Shown here piece by piece: positions 35,885-44,400 of a DNA stretch of 64,000 bases. The DNA lies in assembly GCF_900167065.1 (NCBI RefSeq), contig NZ_FUYA01000002.1, positions 104,817-168,816 of the forward strand. The letters run 5' to 3'. The notes under the pieces are model-generated. The model was not told the origin of the DNA. It saw only the letters and a list, made by a program, of their open reading frames with translations, and ran no database searches. Numbering within the stretch: position 1 is the stretch's first letter; every line of letters begins with the position of its first letter. A program made the position numbers and the translations under genes. The stretch is from Desulfobaculum bizertense DSM 18034. GTDB taxonomy: Bacteria; Desulfobacterota; Desulfovibrionia; Desulfovibrionales; Desulfovibrionaceae.

Positions 35885-36664
35885 ATGACGTGTACACATA
35901 CACACACTGCCACTCATCTGGGCGATCGCCCCGTAGTCATCGACGTGGCAGGACTGAATAAATGGTATGATCAGTTTCATGTCCTGAAGGACGTGAATCT
36001 TCAGGTGAAAGAACGGGAAATCGTGGTTGTCTGTGGCCCTTCTGGCTCTGGCAAGTCGACCCTCATCAGAACGATGAACCGACTGGAAGAGCATCAGGAA
36101 GGCACGATTACTGTTGACGGCACTGTGCTGACCAACGACGTAAAGCACATTGAGCAGATTCGTCGCGAAGTCGGTATGGTTTTTCAGCAGTTCAACCTGT
36201 TCCCGCACATGACCATTCTTGAAAACGTTATCTCCGGTCCCGTGCATGTGCGCAACATGCCGCGCAAGCAGGCCGAAGAAATTGCATACAACTACCTTGA
36301 GCGTGTCGGTATTGGCGCTCAGGCCCACAAGTTCCCGGGCCAGCTCTCTGGTGGTCAGCAGCAGCGTGTCGCCATTGCCCGTGCTTTGGCCATGCAGCCG
36401 AAGATTATGCTCTTTGACGAGCCAACTTCTGCGCTTGACCCAGAGATGATTAAGGAAGTTTTGGACGTCATGCGCGAGCTTGCAGAGCAGGGCATGACAA
36501 TGATTTGCGTGACGCACGAAATGGGATTTGCCCGCGAAGTGGCTGACACTATGGTCTTTATGGACCACGGACAGATTGTCGAATATGCGCCAGTTAAGGA
36601 ATTTTTCACGAACCCGCGCGAAGAGCGTAGCCGTGTCTTCCTTGAGCAGATTCTCAATCACTAG
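35885..36664 (+). CDS. Amino-acid ABC transporter ATP-binding protein (AapP-like)
   Basis: A 259-residue ABC ATPase. Walker A is GPSGSGKST, the signature LSGGQQQR, Walker B IMLFDEPTSALD and the H-loop CVTHEMGFA. The start used has a GGGGGG run upstream; a frame extending to 35690 overlaps the permease. The N-terminus is unusually His/Thr-rich (MTCTHTHTATH). It drives import of polar amino acids with the three preceding genes. Confidence 0.94.
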   Translation: MTCTHTHTATHLGDRPVVIDVAGLNKWYDQFHVLKDVNLQVKEREIVVVCGPSGSGKSTLIRTMNRLEEHQEGTITVDGTVLTNDVKHIEQIRREVGMVFQQFNLFPHMTILENVISGPVHVRNMPRKQAEEIAYNYLERVGIGAQAHKFPGQLSGGQQQRVAIARALAMQPKIMLFDEPTSALDPEMIKEVLDVMRELAEQGMTMICVTHEMGFAREVADTMVFMDHGQIVEYAPVKEFFTNPREERSRVFLEQILNH

Positions 36665-36729
36665 ACCTGAAAGCGTGGGCAGTGTCTTGCGCTCTGCCCA
36701 CAGCATGCTTTCATAAGGTTTTTTACGCT

Positions 36730-37578
36730 ATGAAGCCGCTTTCACTTATTCACGAGAAGCCCCTTGTCTGGGGGCATCGTGGCGGGCGTTCTCTCGCTGC
36801 GGAAAATACTCTCAAAGCTCTGCGCATGGCCCATGAAGCCGGTGCAGATGGATGGGAAACAGACGTGCAGCTGACCAAAGATGGTGAGCTGATTATTCTT
36901 CATGATTTAAACCTGTTGCGCTCAACAAATGCAAGCTGCCATCCCCTGTTTAAGGACAATGCTCCGCAGGTGCCGTGGCGCTTTACCCTTGGTGAAATCA
37001 AGGAGCTGAGTGCAGACGTTTTTCCGCGTCGCTTTTGTGGCAAGCCACATGAAGGTCGGCAGTGGGAGCGTTGTGGGCATGAGCTTGACCCTGAGTACTC
37101 CGTTCCAACCTTACAGGAAGCGTTGTCGCTTTCTCGTGAGCTTGGGATGTGGGTGAACATCGAGATCAAAGACCTTTCTCATGACGTCCCCCGCAGCCTT
37201 GCCAAGGATGTGGTTAGCAAGGTCCTCGCGACTGTCTCTGCACTCAATATGGACGAGCAGGTTATTATTTCTTCATTCAATCATGATTATGTGCGCGAGT
37301 GTAAGGCGAGAGCCAAGCACGTGCTGACGGGAGCACTGACCCCGCATGCGTTTGCTGGAGACCCCGTCGAGATGCTTCATGCGGCTTTGGCCGATGCATG
37401 GCATCCCGGCTTTCGGGGACTCAATGCGCAGAATGTCGCCGCCGTTCGTGAAGCTGGGTTTGCCATCAACCCCTACACGGTTAACGAATTGAACGACATG
37501 CAGCAGCTTACCGCATGGGGCGTCACTGGTTTAGTCACCGACTTCCCGCAGCGCGCATGTGCGTGGCTGTCTGATTAA
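36730..37578 (+). CDS. Glycerophosphodiester phosphodiesterase
   Basis: A 282-residue cytosolic GDPD-family enzyme that hydrolyses glycerophosphodiesters to glycerol 3-phosphate and an alcohol. The catalytic set is visible: HR at 16-17, E43/D45 in WETD, and HD at 59-60. A later VNIEIKD strand holds a metal-binding Glu. There is no signal peptide, so it is UgpQ-like. The ATG used lies 12 bases after an AAGG; an upstream GTG at 36682 is less likely. It follows the Aap operon by 65 bases and may be read through from it; there is no evident functional link. Confidence 0.88.
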   Translation: MKPLSLIHEKPLVWGHRGGRSLAAENTLKALRMAHEAGADGWETDVQLTKDGELIILHDLNLLRSTNASCHPLFKDNAPQVPWRFTLGEIKELSADVFPRRFCGKPHEGRQWERCGHELDPEYSVPTLQEALSLSRELGMWVNIEIKDLSHDVPRSLAKDVVSKVLATVSALNMDEQVIISSFNHDYVRECKARAKHVLTGALTPHAFAGDPVEMLHAALADAWHPGFRGLNAQNVAAVREAGFAINPYTVNELNDMQQLTAWGVTGLVTDFPQRACAWLSD

Positions 37579-37609
37579 AAAAACGCCCTTCCTTGAGATA
37601 CAGGATGAT

Positions 37610-37637
37610 GCGCCCCGGCTTCCGGGGCGCTTTTTTT
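37610..37637 (+). terminator. Intrinsic terminator after the glycerophosphodiesterase gene
   Basis: Perfect stem GCGCCCCGG/CCGGGGCGC with a three-base loop, followed by seven T. It ends the plus-strand unit just before repeat copy C. Confidence 0.85.
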
Positions 37638-37683
37638 GTGGGCTATGCGAAGGGGCTGGGCGGCGAGATGGGGGAGGGGAAGA

Positions 37684-38164
37684 ATTGGGGGCCTGCCCCA
37701 GCGCGGTAGTGCTGGATGGGTGGGTGGGGGAAATTGGGGGCGCCGCCCCCAAACCCCCGCGTAAGGGAATGATTCCCTTACGTATCCTCATCGAGTTTGA
37801 AAGCCGTTCAAGCTTCGCTTGGACGGTTTTCAAACTTGTTGGGCATAACGTCGAGAGCTTCTTTCTCTTCTGCGAGTTGCCACCATTTTTTTTCTGAACG
37901 CTCGCGTTCAGAAAAAAAATAAGTGCGGTCTGGAAAAGGCAAAAGAACACGCAATCGGGAAATCTCCACTAGCTGTTTTTGAACAGGTTGGCGGAGAGGA
38001 GAGCGAAGCGCTCATCCCGCTAACCTGTTCAAAAACAGCGAAAGCGGGATTCCCAAGGGCCTCGTCCTTGGGCGGGGTCAAGGGGCAGCGCCCCTTGCAG
38101 AGGTGCGGGGACAGAGTCCCCGCCCACCCAAGCGCCCCTTGCAGAGCACGAGACGGAGTCTCGT
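37684..38164 (+). repeat. Modular hairpin element, copy C
   Basis: Same order and orientation as copy A. m1 is at 37735-37752, m2 at 37760-37782 and m3 at 37795-37835 (arm GTTTGAAAGCCGTTCAAGC, changed in step with its partner arm). m5 is at 37885-37920, with 17-base arms in which the C of copy A is T and the partner G is A. m6 (37972-38039) has different arms, GCTGTTTTTGAACAGGTT and its complement, around GAGCG/CGCTC. m7 is at 38046-38100, m8 at 38105-38123 and m9 at 38148-38164. It sits between convergent gene ends and has no coding content. Confidence 0.85.
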
Positions 38165-38182
38165 ACCCCCACACCCATCCTC

Positions 38183-38218
38183 AAAAAATATAGGCCCAGA
38201 GGCGAGAGCCTCTGGGCC
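38183..38218 (-). terminator. Intrinsic terminator of the serine dehydratase operon
   Basis: Perfect stem GGCCCAGAGGC/GCCTCTGGGCC with a four-base loop (38193-38218), followed on the minus strand by TATATTTTTT. It ends the minus-strand operon beside repeat copy C. Confidence 0.82.
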
Positions 38219-38288
38219 GAGTGAAGGGTCTGCTGCGCATAGAGCGTTAAGAGCGAATTTGCAGCAGTTTTTTTGGGGTCTGTTGGGA

Positions 38289-39503
38289 TTAGAGACGGAA
38301 TCGGCACGCAGGGGAGTACTTGGCAAGACCTGCGAGGGACGTTTCCTTGTAGCCACATTTCAGATCGCGGCCGGTTTCTCCCATGGTCAAAACGACCTGG
38401 TCGAAGCTGATGCAGTGATCTCCGTCAGTAAAGAGGGTGTACTCTGCTGCGTCGAGGGCGCGGACAGCGGAGACGGCGTTTCGTTCGATGCAGGGCACCT
38501 GAACATAGCCCGCGACGGGGTCGCAGGTCATGCCGAGGTGATGCTCGAGGGCCATTTCTGCTGCATAGTCAATCTGGCTGAGGGTGCCGCCAAAGAGGTA
38601 GGCAGCCATGGCAGCGGCCATCGCGCAGGCCGTTCCCACTTCGCCCTGGCATCCGACTTCTGCGCCGGATATGGAGGCATTTTCTTTGACCAGATTGCCG
38701 ATGAGGCCACCGATAGCGAGGGCACGAAGAAGTTCATCTTCGCTGACGTCGTATTCTTCCTTGAGTGAACGCAATACCGCAGGCACGAGTCCGGCGGAGC
38801 CACATGTAGGAGCTGTCACGACGAGACCGCCAGAGGCGTTTTCTTCTGAGACAGCAAGGGCGTAGGCAAAAGTCATACCTGTGGATTTCAGATGCTTTGC
38901 CTGAAGCCGGGCCTTTTTGAAAAAGGAATTTGCCTTACGAGGGTATTTCAGCTCACCGGGCAAAACGCCTGTTTTCTGTAAACCCCGGTCCATTGCCGTA
39001 ACCATTGCCTCCCACATTTCGCGCAGAAAATCCCATAAGTCAGAATCTTCGTAACGCTCAACATACTCCCACAGCTCAATGTTTTCTTCGCGACAAAAAC
39101 GCATGATGTCGAGAAGCTTGCTGTGGGGATATATGTTTTTTGAACCTCGGCTTGTTGAGCTGGCTTCGGCAATAGTGCCACCGCCAACGCTAAAGACTTC
39201 CCACTGCTCGGTGCTTTCGCCGAGAGTGTCGAGGGACTCAAAAAGCATTCCGTTGGTGTGGAACGGTTTGACCTCGTCGGCTTTCCAGACAATCTCGGTT
39301 TCGATTGGTTTGAGAGTCTTCTCAATAATCCAGTCGGTGAGATGTCCTTTGCCAGTCGCGGCAAGGCTTCCGTAGAGCGTGACCCTGTAGCGGGCAGCGT
39401 GCGGAGTGCGTTCGCGAAACATCTGGGCGGCCTTTTGCGGTCCCATAGTGTGACTGCTGGAGGGGCCATTGCCCAGTTTATAGAGTTCCTTCAAGGAATC
39501 CAT
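38289..39503 (-). CDS. L-serine ammonia-lyase (iron-sulfur type)
   Basis: A 404-residue single-chain serine dehydratase converting L-serine to pyruvate and ammonia. The N-terminal beta domain begins with LGNGPSSSHTMGPQ (residues 8-21). The alpha domain carries APTCGSAGLVPAVL and cysteines in GCQGEVGTAC, MTCDPV and VPCIERN that bind the 4Fe-4S cluster. It is shorter than the usual 455-residue SdaA, mainly between the domains. GGAG is seven bases before the ATG. It is the last gene of an operon with an M20 hydrolase and a DUF3100 transport system, which suggests that serine or a related amino acid is released by the hydrolase. That link is inference. Confidence 0.88.
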   Translation of the reverse strand: MDSLKELYKLGNGPSSSHTMGPQKAAQMFRERTPHAARYRVTLYGSLAATGKGHLTDWIIEKTLKPIETEIVWKADEVKPFHTNGMLFESLDTLGESTEQWEVFSVGGGTIAEASSTSRGSKNIYPHSKLLDIMRFCREENIELWEYVERYEDSDLWDFLREMWEAMVTAMDRGLQKTGVLPGELKYPRKANSFFKKARLQAKHLKSTGMTFAYALAVSEENASGGLVVTAPTCGSAGLVPAVLRSLKEEYDVSEDELLRALAIGGLIGNLVKENASISGAEVGCQGEVGTACAMAAAMAAYLFGGTLSQIDYAAEMALEHHLGMTCDPVAGYVQVPCIERNAVSAVRALDAAEYTLFTDGDHCISFDQVVLTMGETGRDLKCGYKETSLAGLAKYSPACRFRL

Positions 39504-39519
39504 GTGGTTTCTCCGTGAA

Positions 39520-40665
39520 TTACATGACGTCGTGAATGAGTTCGATGAAGAGGCTGGCTGCGGTGAGCATGGCCTCGTCATTGAAGTCGTACTTGCTGTT
39601 GTGCAAGAGGGGCGAGTTTTCACCGTTACCAACCCAGACGAAACAGCCCTTGGTGTGCTCCATGAAGAACGCATAGTCTTCGGAACCCATTGCAGGGAGG
39701 ACGTTGGTCAGCACGTTTTCTTTGCCCACAACCCGCTCGGCAGCGGCAATAGCCAGCTCCGGAGTGGAGTTCATGAGCACAGGATGCTTGCGGTAATAAG
39801 TGAATTCTGCCTCGACGCCATAGGTCTTGGCCACGCCATCAACAACAGTAGCGAGAGAGGACTCAATACAGTCCTGAACTCCACCGTCTACAGTGCGGAC
39901 ATTGCCGCGAATCATGACATCATCGGGGATGATGTTGTACGCGCTTCCGCCGTGCACCTGCGTGATGCTGATAACTGCCTTGTCGTGGGCAGAAACCTTG
40001 CGTGGGATGATTGTTTGAGCAGCCTTGATCATGTCGGCAACAGCGGCGAACGGTTCAATGCAGCCATGAGGCATGGATGCGTGTCCGCTTCGGCCGGTGA
40101 CCTTGATGTCAAAGCGGTCCTCAGAGGCCATACATGGGCCCTGATGGACGATAATCTTGTCTGGGTCTTCGCCGGGCCAGTTGTGATACCCGAACATAAG
40201 GTCGATGGAGTACTTTTCAAATAATCCATCTTCGATGACCTTTTTTGCTCCGCCGTATCCTTCTTCACCGGACTGGAACAAGAGCAGGATAGTGCCGTCA
40301 AAGTCCCGGTAGGTGGAGAGGTACTGTGCAAGGGCAAGCATGGTCGTCGTGTGCCCGTCATGTCCGCAGGCGTGCATTCTGCCGTCTGTTTGAGACGCGT
40401 AGGGCAGACCTGTTTCTTCCTGAGTTACCAGACCGTCCATGTCTCCGCGGAATGCGACTGTTTTTCCGGGAGCTTTGCCGTCGACCTTGGCTAAAACAGA
40501 GTTCTCACCAATGGCTTCGTAGCTGAGTCCATACTCGTCCAGCTTGGACGTGATGAAGGCAACCGTACCGGCTGTTTCGGTTCCGATTTCAGGGCAGGTG
40601 TGCAGATGTGTGCGAATGGCTTTGAGTTCGTCAAAGCGTTTCACGACGTGCGGATGCAAAGGCAT
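39520..40665 (-). CDS. M20-family amidohydrolase / peptidase
   Basis: A 381-residue zinc amidohydrolase of the M20D group (IAA-amino acid hydrolase, AbgA/AbgB, N-acyl amino acid hydrolases). Metal-binding HACGHD is at 98-103, the catalytic SGEEG near 131-135 and GYHNWPG near 157; the lid domain lies between about 182 and 300. There is no signal peptide, so it acts on an imported amide or peptide. The start has GGGAG upstream and directly follows the 149-residue membrane protein gene. Substrate unknown; co-location with serine dehydratase hints at an N-acyl or peptidyl serine. Confidence 0.88.
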   Translation of the reverse strand: MPLHPHVVKRFDELKAIRTHLHTCPEIGTETAGTVAFITSKLDEYGLSYEAIGENSVLAKVDGKAPGKTVAFRGDMDGLVTQEETGLPYASQTDGRMHACGHDGHTTTMLALAQYLSTYRDFDGTILLLFQSGEEGYGGAKKVIEDGLFEKYSIDLMFGYHNWPGEDPDKIIVHQGPCMASEDRFDIKVTGRSGHASMPHGCIEPFAAVADMIKAAQTIIPRKVSAHDKAVISITQVHGGSAYNIIPDDVMIRGNVRTVDGGVQDCIESSLATVVDGVAKTYGVEAEFTYYRKHPVLMNSTPELAIAAAERVVGKENVLTNVLPAMGSEDYAFFMEHTKGCFVWVGNGENSPLLHNSKYDFNDEAMLTAASLFIELIHDVM

Positions 40666-41115
40666 TTAGATTTCTCCCAGTACTTTCAGTACGACGTGGG
40701 CGATACCCGCAGAGGCGACAAAGGTTGAGGCCATGACAAAAAGACTGACCACGACGATACGCCAGCCGGTTTTCTTGAGGGCATCAAGGTCTTTGCCAAT
40801 ACCAACACCAGCGTAAGCAAGGATGGGGGTAGTCAGGGCAAGGAAGTTGACCTTGGAGACCCATGCAGCGAACTGTTCGGAGCCAGGAAAGCCGGGCAGG
40901 GTAACGAGCATGCCGAAGGTAATGATGTACAAAACTGGTGGAAGCTTGCTGAACACGAAGCGGTTTGCAGCAATACCAGCCAGACAGATGCCGAAAAGCA
41001 CGGCCATGCCCGGGAGGGCTTCCAGAAGACCAAAATTATGTCCAATCGAGTTACCGATGAGCGTGATTACAGCGACGATAACCAGAACGATTGCGGATTC
41101 TACCATGCGGTTCAT
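40666..41115 (-). CDS. Small integral membrane subunit paired with the DUF3100 protein
   Basis: A 149-residue protein with four to five membrane helices (roughly 7-22, 33-52, 60-75, 85-103, 117-143) and almost no soluble part. GGAGG lies inside the last codons of the DUF3100 gene two bases upstream, so translation is coupled. The stop is immediately followed by the M20 gene. The pairing suggests one two-subunit transporter that imports the M20 substrate (inference). No certain family name. Confidence 0.72.
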   Translation of the reverse strand: MNRMVESAIVLVIVAVITLIGNSIGHNFGLLEALPGMAVLFGICLAGIAANRFVFSKLPPVLYIITFGMLVTLPGFPGSEQFAAWVSKVNFLALTTPILAYAGVGIGKDLDALKKTGWRIVVVSLFVMASTFVASAGIAHVVLKVLGEI

Positions 41116-41117
41116 GT

Positions 41118-41915
41118 TTAGGCCTCCTCACTTTTGCCGTACTTCAGTCGGTACAGCATGCCGTAAAGCTTGTTAGACATGGGAAGTGCAATAAGCATGG
41201 ACATGTACACACCGTCCAGACCGGACAGGGTATTACTTGCAACGCCAAAAGCCTGAATTTTTTCTGCCATTTCAGGATAAATGGCGGAGAGGCTACCAAC
41301 GGTGGCTGTCATCATGCTTGCACTGCCAACGCCGGAGGCCATAGCCAGTGCGTATGGGTGGAAGATATTAAAAATGGAAATGAATGATGCGGCGAGGCCA
41401 AAGAATATGGTGCCAAAAACGGTGCCACAGATGTAGACACCCATGACGCCGCGACCTTCTGCTGTGTCCAGACCGTAGATGTCGCCGATAAGGGCAACGT
41501 TTGGCTCACGGGCGATGGAGTGGGCTGCACCAATGGACTCACGCTTCAGGCCGAGGAACATGGCGATCGGAATACCGATGAGCAGGGTGCCGATGTTACC
41601 AAACTCCTGGAGAATCAGGGCCGGGCCTGCTTTCAGGATTTCATAAAATTTGGGTCCAACGAGCGTGCCATAGCGCGCCATAAGGAGCATCAGAGTTAGG
41701 CTGACCAGAGCACTGGAGTTCACCATGTCTTTGTCGTTGACCACCTTGGCAAATTTGGGGCCAAGGAAGGTGCCGATGAAAACGGCATAAAGCATGGGCA
41801 GAAGGACGAGCTTTCCCGGGCCGACATTGAACGTCAAAGTTCCGATAAGTTCGGAAACAACCACGAGCACCAGAACGAGCAGGTGCACTTTGACGTTTTT
41901 GATTGCGTCAATCAT
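41118..41915 (-). CDS. DUF3100 membrane protein, probable transporter subunit
   Basis: A 265-residue protein with about seven helices. It shows the DUF3100 pattern: LPMLYAVFIGTFLGPK near 39-54, a long glycine-rich GNIGTLLIGIPIAMFLGLKRESIGA stretch and MASGVGSASMMTA near 188-200. It is the first gene of a four-gene operon (DUF3100, small membrane subunit, M20 hydrolase, serine dehydratase). An inverted repeat that matches the regulator's own promoter palindrome lies about 155 bases upstream. Transport of an amidated amino acid is inferred from context. Confidence 0.82.
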   Translation of the reverse strand: MIDAIKNVKVHLLVLVLVVVSELIGTLTFNVGPGKLVLLPMLYAVFIGTFLGPKFAKVVNDKDMVNSSALVSLTLMLLMARYGTLVGPKFYEILKAGPALILQEFGNIGTLLIGIPIAMFLGLKRESIGAAHSIAREPNVALIGDIYGLDTAEGRGVMGVYICGTVFGTIFFGLAASFISIFNIFHPYALAMASGVGSASMMTATVGSLSAIYPEMAEKIQAFGVASNTLSGLDGVYMSMLIALPMSNKLYGMLYRLKYGKSEEA

Positions 41916-42068
41916 GAATAATCCCCTAGAAACTAAAGAAGTTGTAATTCCCTGCCATCATCCACGTTGCGACATGTAGACACTGCGGACTGATGATGGC
42001 GCCTCTGACTCTGCTTGCGATGTATGTGTTGGGCCTCCTTGAAGACGGTCTGGTCCTTTTTTTGCTAT

Positions 42069-42097
42069 TTTCGGACATGTCAAAAATGTGTCCGAAA
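42069..42097. promoter_or_regulatory. Candidate operator for the DUF3100/M20/serine dehydratase operon
   Basis: Inverted repeat TTTCGGACA-N11-TGTCCGAAA, containing GGACATGTC and ATGTGTCC cores. The same GGACATGTCC core forms the palindrome in front of the PrpR_N regulator gene. It lies between the operon and the regulator's stop codon. Confidence 0.6.
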
Positions 42098-42116
42098 TTT
42101 GCCATAAAAAACAGGA

Positions 42117-43400
42117 CTAAACGATAATTCTCACCAAATTTTTAGGACGTCCAACCTGATGGGCGTTTTCCTTCCCCACAAGTTTGGCGTGACCGCTATC
42201 AAGGAATTTTTTGAGTACCCGGCGCGCACTTCGTTCGCCAATGCCAAGGCAGCTTGCAAGATCTCCTGAATCAAAGGTATTCTTGCCCGTTTTATCCATG
42301 ATGGCGCGAATCCTGTCGACATAGCTTGGGCTGACGCCGACTTCCTGCGAAATTTTGAGCAGGGTTTCGTCCGAAATCCGGGTCCGAAACCTGAGTTCTT
42401 CCTTTTGCCCAATGGGGCCGCGGAGTTCCTCTCCGTCCACGATGTACAGGCCGCCTTCTGGAAGAGCGATGGCATGGGAGAGGGCTTTTCTGGCGGATTT
42501 TTCTGCCTCAAATGCCGTTGCTCCAATGCCGATTCCAGAGGCAATGGGGAGTTTGTTTGCGCGTCCCCACTTCAGAAGTTCCTGAAACATATCGAGATGA
42601 ACGGGGCTTTCTATGACGCCCCTGGTAGAAAAGATAACGTATTCTTCTTTTCCAAAATTAAAGAGGCTTCCCTGAATAGCGCGGGCGTATTCGAGAAGTT
42701 CAAGGTAAAAACGTCCTTCGATTTTCATGTCGTCATACTGATTTATGGAATCCATAGAGATGCCATGCAGCTTGACGTTTTGAATCGCGATGCCTGCGGA
42801 GCGAAGGTCTCTGGCTGTAATCTGTTCAATCAGGTGGCGAACTGTTTCGCGAATCTGGAGCGAATTGGGAGCCAGACGGAAGACCGGGAGGCCTTGTTCG
42901 AGAAGTTCCTGGTAGACGGAGCCGAAACCCGTTGCGATAACATCAGCCTTTCCAGATTCAAAAAGCTGGAGGTGGCGTTCCCTGTAGTCATCTTCCTTGT
43001 GATGAATGGCGAAGGGCATGGAGTGGATATGGTCGAAAGAGACGCCATATTCACGGATAACCTCTTCAAGAACTTCATCAAGAACGACATCAATACTGAT
43101 GGTTTTGTGCTCGTATGAACTTCGGGCAATTTCGGCCAAAACCCGCATCAGGCTGTATGCACCACGTGGAAGATGGGCATATGGCTTGGTCACAATGCCA
43201 CGGGCTTTTGCTGCTTCCTGTACGCCGATGCCAGAGAATAAAATGCCGTCAGTTTCTCGCTGGCAGCGCTCCAGCACTTCCCAGGATTCTTCTGTACGTT
43301 CCCGAACGTAAGCATAAAACGTAATTTCCGGGAAAAATTTTTCCACTGATTCCTGAATAATTGTCATGGAATCAGAGGGGCCAATGCAGGCAATTTTCAT
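42117..43400 (-). CDS. PrpR_N-type transcriptional regulator without an AAA+ domain
   Basis: A 427-residue regulator. Residues 1-190 resemble the PrpR N-terminal sensor, with the typical ETVRHLIEQI near 185. Residues 200-330 form a degenerate GGDEF-like or coupling domain (IASGIGIGATAFEAEKSARKAL). The C-terminus contains helix-turn-helix segments (SPSYVDRIRAIMDK; SCLGIGERSARRVLKKF). The sigma-54 AAA+ ATPase domain of classical PrpR is absent, so it should act with the housekeeping polymerase. It reads in the same direction as the DUF3100 operon and just upstream of it. A perfect 20-base palindrome lies in front of it. Ligand unknown. Confidence 0.8.
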   Translation of the reverse strand: MKIACIGPSDSMTIIQESVEKFFPEITFYAYVRERTEESWEVLERCQRETDGILFSGIGVQEAAKARGIVTKPYAHLPRGAYSLMRVLAEIARSSYEHKTISIDVVLDEVLEEVIREYGVSFDHIHSMPFAIHHKEDDYRERHLQLFESGKADVIATGFGSVYQELLEQGLPVFRLAPNSLQIRETVRHLIEQITARDLRSAGIAIQNVKLHGISMDSINQYDDMKIEGRFYLELLEYARAIQGSLFNFGKEEYVIFSTRGVIESPVHLDMFQELLKWGRANKLPIASGIGIGATAFEAEKSARKALSHAIALPEGGLYIVDGEELRGPIGQKEELRFRTRISDETLLKISQEVGVSPSYVDRIRAIMDKTGKNTFDSGDLASCLGIGERSARRVLKKFLDSGHAKLVGKENAHQVGRPKNLVRIIV

Positions 43401-43441
43401 TGTCGTCTCTTTTTTGAGTGCGGCCGAAAACAGGCGTATTT

Positions 43442-43461
43442 ATTTTGGACATGTCCAAAAT
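43442..43461. promoter_or_regulatory. Candidate autoregulatory operator of the PrpR_N regulator
   Basis: Perfect 20-base palindrome ATTTTGGACATGTCCAAAAT, about 40 bases upstream of the regulator start. It shares the core GGACATGTCC with the site at 42069-42097. This supports one regulator binding both. Confidence 0.62.
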
Positions 43462-43698
43462 ATGACCGAAATTAGAGGTACAGCATGCAGTGCACCTGCG
43501 GTACTGTCAAGGCTTATTGAGGAAAAAGCAAAGAGGTCTGTATGGGGGGCTTTGATGAAGGGGAGGGAATTGGTGGCAATCGTTTTGTGGGGAACACTGT
43601 AGAAGGCAGGGCTTCTGAATGTGTATGCGAAGCCGCTGCCCACAGTGCATGAGTGGATGTCTCGCTACGGAGTGGAAGTCCTCCGGGCTGGAACGGGT

Positions 43699-44400
43699 TT
43701 AGTGACAGACGGGGGTGTCGAGAAGCCCCGTAAATTCTGGCTTGAGGTAGTGTTCAAAGATCTGTCGATAGTATTTCATGGTCTTTTCGATGGCCTGATC
43801 TTTGGACAGGAGGTCGTCTCGGACGTCTTGCAGGATACACTTAAAGATCATCATGTTGACCTCGTTGAAATCCTTGGCTGCGTCTTCGGTCATGTATCCG
43901 TCATTCACACAGTCTGTGAGCATCATGGAGCTGCGGGAATAGATGTTGTTGATCTGGAAAATTTTGTTCAGGGGTTCGGGCCAGTCCAGAATGACCTTCT
44001 CCGGGAACAGCTCATAATACTGGTGCATGTATTCTTCCAGCTTTTCGTCGCCATGCGAGAAAAACAGGTGTTCGTAAATTTCTGGGTCTTCGTAGGCGTA
44101 CTCCGAGAAACACTTGCAGACTGCCATGTAGCGTTCCACGGAGTTTTCACACTCGGTCAGGCGCTGGGGGAGGGCTGCGTTGTACTCCTCCAGATAGTTC
44201 ATGGTGGCGAGGAAAATAAGATGTGTCAGGTTATCAAAGTAGTTGTACAGCGTTGCGCTTGCGTATCCGGCGAGATCGGCTGTCTTTCGGATGGTGACAG
44301 CTTCAATGCCTTCTTCTTTGATGATCTGGTTTGCGGCTTCGATGAAATACGTCATGGTGCGCTGCTGTCGAATTTTCAGTCTGTCTTGAGTCTTTGTCAT
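43699..44400 (-). CDS. TetR-family transcriptional regulator
   Basis: A 233-residue regulator. The N-terminal TetR helix-turn-helix occupies about residues 16-62 (EGIEAVTIRKTADLAGYASATLYNYF), followed by an all-helical ligand domain with many aromatic and acidic residues. AAGG lies six bases before the ATG. The gene is divergent from the carnitine operon across a 1.5-kb spacer that carries several TAATCGCGATTA-like palindromes. Control of the cai-fix genes is therefore plausible but not shown. It fills the place that CaiF holds in E. coli, without homology. Confidence 0.88.
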   Translation of the reverse strand: MTKTQDRLKIRQQRTMTYFIEAANQIIKEEGIEAVTIRKTADLAGYASATLYNYFDNLTHLIFLATMNYLEEYNAALPQRLTECENSVERYMAVCKCFSEYAYEDPEIYEHLFFSHGDEKLEEYMHQYYELFPEKVILDWPEPLNKIFQINNIYSRSSMMLTDCVNDGYMTEDAAKDFNEVNMMIFKCILQDVRDDLLSKDQAIEKTMKYYRQIFEHYLKPEFTGLLDTPVCH

